Part shown: positions 41,115 to 47,891 of the stretch, in pieces
How the letters are laid out: every line of letters begins with the position of its first letter
Numbering within the stretch: position 1 is the first letter of the stretch
NCBI GenBank assembly: GCA_934476075.1
Contig: CAKSNH010000013.1
Coordinates: forward strand, 21,467 to 85,466
Direction: 5' to 3'
Length of the DNA stretch: 64,000 bases
Source of the DNA: an uncultured Clostridia bacterium
GTDB taxonomy: Bacteria; Bacillota; Clostridia; UBA1381
The notes under the pieces: model-generated
What the model was told of the DNA's origin: nothing
Database searches by the model: none
What the model saw: the letters and a program-made list of their open reading frames with translations, nothing else
Made by a program: the position numbers and the translations under genes

Positions 41115-42971
41115 ATGACAAAAACGGGAATTAAATTGATAACTTTTGTATTTGTAATATTTATGATGTCTGTTATGTCGGTTATGGCTGCCGAAAGCGG
41201 AACTTGCGGAGATAATCTGACTTGGAAATTGGAAAGCGGTACATTAACCGTAAGCGGAAATGGAAGTATGAAAAATTATTTATATGGTTCAGTACCATGG
41301 GAAGACAGTAAAACAGGTATAAGAAAAGTTGTAATAGAAGATGGGGTAACCAATATAGGCACAGGTGCATTCAGAAAATGTACGGGAATTACACAGGCAG
41401 TAATAGGTGATGATGTACAAAGTATAGGAGATAGTGCATTTTACGGCTGTACAGGTTTGCGAAATGTGGAAATGGGAAACGGTGTGACGGATATAGGGCA
41501 GAATGTATTTAACGGCTGTACAGGTTTGCAGAGTATTACATTGGGAAATAATGTTGAGAATATAGGAAACTCAGCTTTTTGTGATTGCATCGGATTGAAA
41601 GAAATTGAAATGGGGAAGAAATTAAAAACAATAAAAAACAGTGTATTTAGTAATTGTAAGGTGTTAAATAATGTAACTATTCCTGCCGGTGTAACGAGTA
41701 TAGGAAACAATGCGTTTGAAAAATGTGTTGGGCTAGAAGAAATATCCATTCCAATCAATGTTAAGAGTATAGGAACGTCTGCTTTTTATAATTGCAGCGG
41801 TTTAACGAGTGTCGAAATAGGAAGGGGAATGGAGGTTATAGCCGAAAAGACATTTCAGGGGTGCACAAGTTTAATAAATGTGACAATACCGGAAAATATA
41901 ACTGATATAGGCGCAGGTGCGTTTAGCGGTTGTACCAAATTGCAGAATGCAGTAATAGGCAGTGGGGTGACCAATATAGGCACAAGCGCATTTAGCCAAT
42001 GCGGGGGAATGAAGAAAGTATCGATTGGAAAGAATGTAGAAAAAATAGGAGGTTCGGCATTTAGTAAATGCAGTAGTTTGGAAGGAGTAACAATTCCGGA
42101 TAGTGTCAGAGAATTGGGGAATAACGCATTTTTGCAGTGCACAAGCTTAAAAGGCGTAAAATTAGGTGAAGGGTTAAGTATTATAGACGAGTATACTTTT
42201 AAAGGATGCAGCAGCTTAACCGATATAATAATACCTGACAATATAACAAGTATTGGAAGTAGTGCGTTTAGCGGTTGTACAGGACTAAAAAATGCAGTAA
42301 TAGGAAATAATGTAACAATAATAGGAAGCGGTGCGTTTAGCGGCTGTACAGGTTTAATAAATGTGACAATACCGTCAAGTGTAACGAGTATAAATAACAA
42401 TGCATTTAATAAGTGTACAAGTTTAAAAAAAGTGAATATCGGAAATAACGTTACTTTGCTAGGGGCTAATGCTTTTGCAAATTGCAGCAGTCTGACGGAT
42501 TTGAGAATTCCTGTTAGTGTAACAAGCATAGGAAAGAGTGCGTTTTATGTTTGTAAGGCATTAAAGAATGTATATTATACAGGTACATCAGATGAATGGG
42601 AAAGTATTTCGATTGGGTCAATCAACCAACCGTTGCTTTCTGCAAATTTACAATATAATTGCCGATTTAAAAGTACCATTGCGACTGATGGAGAATATAC
42701 AGATAAATTAAGTGTTGAAACGGGTAAATTAGGGAATAATGTTGACGTTATACTTAATATTACCGATACATCTGTAAAGAGTGAGAATATTGTTGTTTTT
42801 GTGGGAGAATGTGAAAACGGAAAAATTTACGATACCAAAATACTGAATAGAACATTGCAGGACAGTGATGTGGTGTACAGCGGACAAGTATATAGTGATA
42901 ATTATAAAATATTTGTATGGAAAAAGGCGAATGGAACGTATATTCCTGTGACGAAAGCCTACGAAGTATAA
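41115..42971 (+). CDS. BspA-type leucine-rich-repeat surface protein
   Basis: 618 residues. A signal peptide lies at about 1-25 ('LITFVFVIFMMSVMSVMAAE'). About 18 LRR_5 repeats of 22-24 residues follow, each with the pattern IGxxAFxxCxxLxxVxIPxxV (for example 'SIGDSAFYGCTGLRNVEMGN'), the fold of BspA proteins that bind host matrix or other bacteria. The last ~110 residues form a different domain that also ends the upstream cohesin-like gene in style ('SENIVVFVGECENGK'). No LPXTG, SLH or membrane anchor is visible, so attachment is unclear. It lies inside the IS-bounded segment. Confidence 0.85.
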   Translation: MTKTGIKLITFVFVIFMMSVMSVMAAESGTCGDNLTWKLESGTLTVSGNGSMKNYLYGSVPWEDSKTGIRKVVIEDGVTNIGTGAFRKCTGITQAVIGDDVQSIGDSAFYGCTGLRNVEMGNGVTDIGQNVFNGCTGLQSITLGNNVENIGNSAFCDCIGLKEIEMGKKLKTIKNSVFSNCKVLNNVTIPAGVTSIGNNAFEKCVGLEEISIPINVKSIGTSAFYNCSGLTSVEIGRGMEVIAEKTFQGCTSLINVTIPENITDIGAGAFSGCTKLQNAVIGSGVTNIGTSAFSQCGGMKKVSIGKNVEKIGGSAFSKCSSLEGVTIPDSVRELGNNAFLQCTSLKGVKLGEGLSIIDEYTFKGCSSLTDIIIPDNITSIGSSAFSGCTGLKNAVIGNNVTIIGSGAFSGCTGLINVTIPSSVTSINNNAFNKCTSLKKVNIGNNVTLLGANAFANCSSLTDLRIPVSVTSIGKSAFYVCKALKNVYYTGTSDEWESISIGSINQPLLSANLQYNCRFKSTIATDGEYTDKLSVETGKLGNNVDVILNITDTSVKSENIVVFVGECENGKIYDTKILNRTLQDSDVVYSGQVYSDNYKIFVWKKANGTYIPVTKAYEV

Positions 42972-42982
42972 TAATGTGAATA

Positions 42983-43016
42983 AAAAAATCAAGGGCAATG
43001 TTCCTTGATTTTTTTA
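42983..43016 (+). terminator. Terminator of the LRR gene
   Basis: AAATCAAGG ... CCTTGATTT stem followed by T. Confidence 0.8.
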
Positions 43017-43066
43017 TTTGTGGGAAATTGCAAAAAACGCAATGAAAAAAATCAAAAATGTTACTT
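43016..43066 (+). repeat. Terminator-trailing repeat, copy 4 (diverged)
   Basis: ATTTGTGGGAAATTGCAAAA followed by ACGCAATGAAAAAAATCAAAAATGTTAC. It matches the first half of the repeat at 23713 with several changes and again starts in the U-tract of a terminator. Confidence 0.65.
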
Positions 43067-43122
43067 TTTAACAGCCGGTTAAATTCAGTAATTTTATGGT
43101 AATTCCAAAAAATAAAAAAATT

Positions 43123-43308
43123 TTAAAGATGATGCGGTTTGTGCGATTTATCGGCTAAGGACTGCAAAGTGCCGTCATATCGTTTTCGCCGGCGGTAAAT
43201 GTACTGACGATTGGTTTTATAGCGAATAGCAGCTTTTGTTACACCATATTTTAAAGAATATTCAATTAGGGCTTGTCTAAACTTCATTGTTTGTGTTATA
43301 GTATTCAT
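43123..43308 (-). pseudogene. Truncated IS transposase, N-terminal part
   Basis: 61 codons encode a helix-turn-helix start typical of IS481/IS3-group DDE transposases: 'FRQALIEYSLKYGVTKAAIR', then 'TNRQYIYRRRKRYDGTLQSL' and ADKSHKPHH. The frame then stops at the junction with an A/T repeat (43098-43117). GGAGACAC lies upstream of the ATG. The catalytic part is absent. The IS end belonging to it is at 43437-43462. Confidence 0.8.
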
Positions 43309-43462
43309 AGCAAGTGTCTCCTTTGTTTTGGTTTGTTTGTGGTGAATTAACTATAACACAAAGAAGTTTCACTTGCTATTCTTTTTTTGCCGTAATATTT
43401 TGTTATGAGTTTATCTCGTAACAAAATATTGCGGAATGTAACACATCTATTGTAAACCTACA
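43123..43462 (-). mobile_element. 5' remnant of the IS
   Basis: On the minus strand it runs from the inverted repeat 43437-43462 (TGTAGGTTT...ATGTGTTACA) through about 130 bases of leader, which contains a TAACAAAATATT inverted repeat, into the truncated transposase. The end matches that at 38690-38715 at about 21 of 26 positions and points the other way, as the two ends of one element would. Confidence 0.7.
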
Positions 43463-43493
43463 CACAAAAAAATAAAAAAATTTTAAAAAAGTG

Positions 43494-43522
43494 TTGACAA
43501 CAATCATATTATGTGTTATTAT
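43494..43522 (+). promoter_or_regulatory. Promoter of tRNA-Leu
   Basis: -35 TTGACA (43494-43499), 17-bp spacer, -10 TATTAT (43517-43522). The A7TA7T4A6 stretch just upstream would suit an UP element. Confidence 0.7.
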
Positions 43523-43541
43523 AATGGAGCAGTGTTGATTT

Positions 43542-43628
43542 GCCGATGTGGTGGAATTGGCAGACGCGCGGGACTCAAAATCCCGTGGTAGCGATACCGT
43601 GTCGGTTCGACCCCGACCATCGGCACCA
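43542..43628 (+). tRNA. tRNA-Leu (anticodon CAA)
   Basis: Acceptor GCCGATG/CATCGGC, discriminator A, encoded CCA. Anticodon arm CGGGA-CTCAAAA-TCCCG gives CAA. The variable arm TGGTAGCGATACCG is of class II type, and the T-arm GTCGGTTCGACCCCGAC is canonical. Confidence 0.95.
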
Positions 43629-43631
43629 TGC

Positions 43632-43667
43632 AAAAAAGGCTTAGAACGTAAGTTCTGAGCCTTTTTT
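43632..43667 (+). terminator. Terminator of tRNA-Leu
   Basis: AAAAAAGGCT-t-AGAAC-gtaa-GTTCT-g-AGCCTTTTTT. Confidence 0.88.
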
Positions 43668-43866
43668 GTTGTTTGTTTTTTTATTGTTTAAATTGTAGTT
43701 GTTTAAATTGTAACAGTGTGTTTTTGATGCAGACTATAAAATTATCAAATTAAATTTGACAAATGATAAATTGCATAATATAATGCAGTTAAGATGACGG
43801 GTACAGAGCATTAAATATACTTTGAAATGGCATGATAAAAGGGTTTGCAAACGGAGGAAATGCTGA

Positions 43867-44166
43867 ATGAATAATAAAAATTACGGACTGAGAGAAGAAG
43901 TTTTAAATTCTATAATAAACATAGGAATGAATTATGATATTGAAAAAATTATTTTATTTGGTTCACGGGCTCGTGGGGATTATAAGGAGCGGAGTGATAT
44001 TGATATAGCCGTATGCGGTGCAAGAGTTGAGGAATTTGAGGCGGAGCTTGACGAGGAATGTCCTACTCTTTTAAAGTTTGATGTTATTAATATGGGTAAG
44101 CCCGTTCAAAATGAATTATTAGCTTCAATAAAGAAAGAAGGAATAGTGATTTATGAGAAAATATGA
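43867..44166 (+). CDS. mntA: MntA-like nucleotidyltransferase antitoxin
   Basis: 99 residues. A minimal nucleotidyltransferase with the core 'LFGSRARGDYKERSDIDIAV', that is GSxARGx8-10DxD. In MntA/HepT pairs this enzyme adds AMP to a tyrosine of the HepT toxin and silences it. The stop region overlaps the next ORF by 14 bases, so the two genes are coupled. GGAGG precedes the ATG. Confidence 0.85.
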   Translation: MNNKNYGLREEVLNSIINIGMNYDIEKIILFGSRARGDYKERSDIDIAVCGARVEEFEAELDEECPTLLKFDVINMGKPVQNELLASIKKEGIVIYEKI

Positions 44167-44542
44167 GAATTTTTGCAGAGCATATAAAAATTTAAAAGAC
44201 TCAATCAGCATACAGCCGCCGTACGATACTGTTACACTTACAGGACTTGTCGGTCTTTTTGAGATAGCCTTTGAGCAGTCTTGGAAAATGATAAAGGAAA
44301 TTCTTGAATATCACGGTTATGAGCAAAGCAGTACAGGTTCGCCGAGAACAATAATTAAGACAGCATATTCGGCAGGAATGATTAATGACGAGCAGGTGTG
44401 GATTAAAGCACTTTCTGCACGAAATAATGTTTCTCATTCATATAACGAAGAAATAGCACTGGCAATAGTGAATGAAACAAAAGAGTTTTATACGGATATG
44501 TTTGAAAATTTGAAACAAGCGGTGGAAAAGAATTGGATTTGA
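44153..44542 (+). CDS. hepT: HepT-like HEPN toxin (HI0074 family)
   Basis: 129 residues, all helical, of the HEPN superfamily. The RNase motif Rx4HxY is intact in 'SARNNVSHSYNEE', and the Tyr is the residue that MntA would AMPylate. 'TGLVGLFEIAFEQSWKMIKE' is the family's helix 2. It is the second gene of the MntA/HepT module, with 14 bases of overlap. It shares a convergent terminator with the SLH-peptidase gene. Confidence 0.85.
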   Translation: MRKYENFCRAYKNLKDSISIQPPYDTVTLTGLVGLFEIAFEQSWKMIKEILEYHGYEQSSTGSPRTIIKTAYSAGMINDEQVWIKALSARNNVSHSYNEEIALAIVNETKEFYTDMFENLKQAVEKNWI

Positions 44543-44565
44543 TGACGCACCGTAAAACAATTTAG

Positions 44566-44601
44566 AAAAAGGCAAGCCGTTTTATTTTGGCTTGCCTTTT
44601 T
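44566..44601. terminator. Bidirectional terminator
   Basis: AAAAAGGCAAGCC-gttttatttt-GGCTTGCCTTTTT between converging genes. Confidence 0.9.
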
Positions 44602-44609
44602 CGGTATTA

Positions 44610-46058
44610 TCAATTTCCCAGGTATGTAAAGTGCATATAATCCTTCGCACTGTTTTCGCCCCACGCATTTCCGCCCCAAAGAAATCCGTATTTGGCGAAC
44701 GTTTTAACAACAATACCGTCCTCAGTTACCGAATACGGGTCTTCGCCCGGTTTCCAGTATGAACCGCTCAGTGCCGCTCCGGTTTTGCTGACATAATAAT
44801 TTTCGGTAGGGTTTATGTCTATGCAAGTGCCGTAGCTGTGCTGAGATAGTCTTCCCGATGCGGAGTTACGCCATTGGAAACAGCCCGCCGACTTAATCGG
44901 AAATTGTTCGGAATCATTAAATATCTCCGAGAATATCTTCTTTATATCGTCAGCCAACGCACGGTGCACGGTCAAATTTAAAGTTGACGCATATTTTTCA
45001 CCGCTTGAATTTATTTTCCAAACGTCAACCGTTATATCCGTCATGTACTTTTGTGCCTCGTCTTTTGAGGTGAAATAGTATCCGTTTTCAAATATTCTGA
45101 GTTCTTTTTCTGTTGTTGCCTTTTTTGCGGAAGATGTGTTTGTTGTCGGAGCAGGTGTAGCAGTTTGCTTTATCGTTATATCTATCGGAACGCTGAACAC
45201 CTTTGTATTATCGCTTAATGTGGTTTGAAGTATTACAGAATATTTTTGCCCTTTTTCAAGTTTTGATGAGGGGATAGTGGCGGTTTGTTTTTTTGTGGTG
45301 TATACTATTTTTGCATTTGCCATACTGTCCTTTAATATAAGACGGTATTCCTTTGCCTGTGAATTGGCGTTCCATGAACAGGTTAAGTCGCCGTCGATTA
45401 TTGCACCGTCTTTGATATTTGTTATTGACGGTATTTTAATTGTGTTGCCGGCGGCGGAAAAAGTCTTGTATGTACGGTTTGCAAGAGCGATTGCCTGTTC
45501 CCTTGTTGCATTGCCGAGTGGGGAAAGAGTGGTGTCGCTGATACCGTTTAATATATTTTCTTTCAAAAGAACGATAATTGAATTTTTCGCCCAATCGTGT
45601 ATATCGTCCGCATCGGTAAACGGTTTGAGTACGTTTTTGTCAGCAGAATTAAGTGTGACATTAATATCGGATTTTAATAATGTTGATACTAATATCTTTG
45701 AAATCTGCTCACGGGTTATCGGTGAATCGGGCATAAATTCGGTGTCGCTCACTCCCGACACAATACCGAGTTCGTAGGCTTGTGCTATTGAATCGGAATT
45801 GCAGTCCTCAAACGGGTATATTTCGGGTGTATATATGGTTTCGCCGGTCAGTGACTTGTAAAGATTTACCGCAAGGTCGCAGAATTCGCCTCGTGTGATA
45901 TTGTCCCGCATATTATTTTTAACTACATTAAAGCTGACCAATCCGACAGAATTTGCCGATGTATATTCGGTTTCCGCCCAGCTGCTTAAATCGGCGGCAA
46001 ATGCGGCGGATTGCAGCAGCACTGCTGTCACCGTAAGGCATAATAAGATTTTTTTCAT
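44610..46058 (-). CDS. SLH-domain M15 D,D-peptidase
   Basis: 482 residues. Signal peptide about 1-21 ('LLCLTVTAVLLQSAAFA'). Two to three SLH repeats fill about 25-200 ('FEDCNSDSIAQAYELGIVSG', 'ITREQISKILVSTLL', 'ATREQAIALANRTYK'). An immunoglobulin-like strand-rich part (about 210-305) and a linker come next, then the M15 peptidase (about 340-482). Its zinc ligands are His in 'LSQHSYGTCID', Asp in 'CIDINPTE' and His in 'KDYMHFTYLGN'. It should trim peptidoglycan stem peptides while bound to the wall by its SLH domains. Confidence 0.85.
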   Translation of the reverse strand: MKKILLCLTVTAVLLQSAAFAADLSSWAETEYTSANSVGLVSFNVVKNNMRDNITRGEFCDLAVNLYKSLTGETIYTPEIYPFEDCNSDSIAQAYELGIVSGVSDTEFMPDSPITREQISKILVSTLLKSDINVTLNSADKNVLKPFTDADDIHDWAKNSIIVLLKENILNGISDTTLSPLGNATREQAIALANRTYKTFSAAGNTIKIPSITNIKDGAIIDGDLTCSWNANSQAKEYRLILKDSMANAKIVYTTKKQTATIPSSKLEKGQKYSVILQTTLSDNTKVFSVPIDITIKQTATPAPTTNTSSAKKATTEKELRIFENGYYFTSKDEAQKYMTDITVDVWKINSSGEKYASTLNLTVHRALADDIKKIFSEIFNDSEQFPIKSAGCFQWRNSASGRLSQHSYGTCIDINPTENYYVSKTGAALSGSYWKPGEDPYSVTEDGIVVKTFAKYGFLWGGNAWGENSAKDYMHFTYLGN

Positions 46059-46179
46059 TATTCACAACTCCAAAATAAATTATAATATCATTGTATCATT
46101 AGCGTATAAATGTGTCAAATATTATAGTTGTAAAAAGTAAAAAATTAATATATAATTAGAAATAATAAATAAAAAAGGA

Positions 46180-47865
46180 ATGATTAAAATAGTACCTGTT
46201 GAAAAAAATAAGGAATATACAATAGAAATAGAAAGTTTGTCGAGCGAGGGCAGCGGAATAGGGCATATAGACGGATTTGCGGTGTTTGTGGCAAATGCGG
46301 CGGTTGGCGATAAGGTCAGGATTAAGATAGTGAAAGTAAAGTCGGGGTATGCGTACGGAATAATATTGGATTTTATTGAAAAGTCAAAGGACAGAATCGA
46401 GCCGGTGTGTCCGTATTATAAAAGGTGCGGAGGCTGTCAGCTTTTGCATATCAATTATGCTGCGGAATTGGAATTGAAAAAGTCTATTATAGAAAATGCA
46501 TTAAAGCGTATCGGCGGATTTGATGATATAAATGTGAGCGAGATTATAGGCTGTGAGTCGAGGGAGCGGTACAGAAACAAAATGATTTTCCCTGTCGGCG
46601 AAAAGGACGGAGCGATACAGGCAGGATTTTATTCGCCGAGAAGTCATGATATTGTGGATATAGAGGATTGTTTGCTGGGCGATGAATTATGCAGTGACAT
46701 AATAAAGGCTGTTCGTGAGTATATGACGGAATGCGGAGTAAGAGCATATGACGAAAAGGTGCACAAAGGCAAGATAAGACGTATATTTGTACGAAAAGGA
46801 TATAATATCGATGAAGTTATGGTTGTGGTGTCTGCAAATGCAAATAATCTGAAAAACAGTGAGGGGCTGATTGATAAGCTGAGGAATATATCTGACAGGA
46901 TAAAAAGTATCATTTTAAATGTTAATACCAAAAAGACGAATTTGGTTCTTGGGGACAGAAATGTCTTGCTGTGGGGAAAGGACAGGATTTCGGATATATT
47001 GTGCGGACTTAAATATGAAATATCTCCGCACAGTTTTTTTCAGGTAAATCCAATACAGACCGAGAAATTGTATAATAAAGCGATTGAGTTTGCGGGACTT
47101 ACAGGAAATGAAACGGTGCTTGATGTATATTGCGGAATTGGTACTATTTCGCTTTGTGCGGCAAGAAAAGCAGATAGGGTAATCGGTGTGGAGATTGTGC
47201 CGCAGGCAATAGAAGATGCAAAAGAGAATGCAAAGCGGAATGGTATTTCAAATGCCGAGTTTTATGCGGACAGTGCGGAAAATACAGTGCCGAAACTTAT
47301 AGCGGGCGGTGTGAAACCCGATGTGGTTATTCTTGACCCGCCGAGAAAGGGCAGTGATGTCAGCACGTTATCTGCAATAGCCAAAGCCGAACCCGACAGG
47401 ATAGTATATGTGTCGTGCAATCCCGCAACCTTGGCTAGGGATATGAAATTTTTGGGCGAGAACGGGTATAAAGCGGACAAGGTTGTCGGCGTGGATATGT
47501 TTGCGGGGACGGTGCATGTTGAGACGGTAGTACTGCTTTCCCACAAAAAGCCAGACGGACATATCAACGTAAAAGTTGAGTTTGGCGAAGGTGAGGGAAA
47601 AGTTCCGCTTGATGATATCGCTCAAAGAGCGGAAAGCTATAAGCCCAAAGAACGAGTGACCTACAAAATGATAAAGGAGTACATAGAAGCTAAATACGGC
47701 TTCAAAGTACATACCGCATATATCGCAGAGGTAAAGAGAGATTTAGGCTTGCCAATGTACGATGCTCCTAATGCGGTAGAAGAATTGAAACAGCCGAGGA
47801 AGCATCCGACAGCAGAGAAGGTGGAAGCGATAAAGGATGCATTGAAGCATTTTGATTTGATTTAA
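46180..47865 (+). CDS. rlmD: 23S rRNA m5U methyltransferase (RlmD/RumA family) with C-terminal extension
   Basis: 561 residues. TRAM domain (about 1-65), an iron-sulfur site with Cys77, Cys83 and Cys86 ('CPYYKRCGGCQ') and a later Cys near 'DCLLGDELC', then the SAM domain with 'VLDVYCGIGTISLCAA' and 'VVILDPPRKGSD', and the catalytic Cys in 'YVSCNPATLARD'. It makes m5U in 23S rRNA (U1939 or U747 cannot be told). Usual members end about residue 455; here about 105 residues more follow ('PKERVTYKMIKEYIEAKYGF', 'YIAEVKRDLGLPMYDAPN'), a helical module seen in clostridial members. AAGGA precedes the ATG. Confidence 0.9.
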   Translation: MIKIVPVEKNKEYTIEIESLSSEGSGIGHIDGFAVFVANAAVGDKVRIKIVKVKSGYAYGIILDFIEKSKDRIEPVCPYYKRCGGCQLLHINYAAELELKKSIIENALKRIGGFDDINVSEIIGCESRERYRNKMIFPVGEKDGAIQAGFYSPRSHDIVDIEDCLLGDELCSDIIKAVREYMTECGVRAYDEKVHKGKIRRIFVRKGYNIDEVMVVVSANANNLKNSEGLIDKLRNISDRIKSIILNVNTKKTNLVLGDRNVLLWGKDRISDILCGLKYEISPHSFFQVNPIQTEKLYNKAIEFAGLTGNETVLDVYCGIGTISLCAARKADRVIGVEIVPQAIEDAKENAKRNGISNAEFYADSAENTVPKLIAGGVKPDVVILDPPRKGSDVSTLSAIAKAEPDRIVYVSCNPATLARDMKFLGENGYKADKVVGVDMFAGTVHVETVVLLSHKKPDGHINVKVEFGEGEGKVPLDDIAQRAESYKPKERVTYKMIKEYIEAKYGFKVHTAYIAEVKRDLGLPMYDAPNAVEELKQPRKHPTAEKVEAIKDALKHFDLI

Positions 47866-47891
47866 ATAGATTTAGATAAGGAGGGGTTGAG

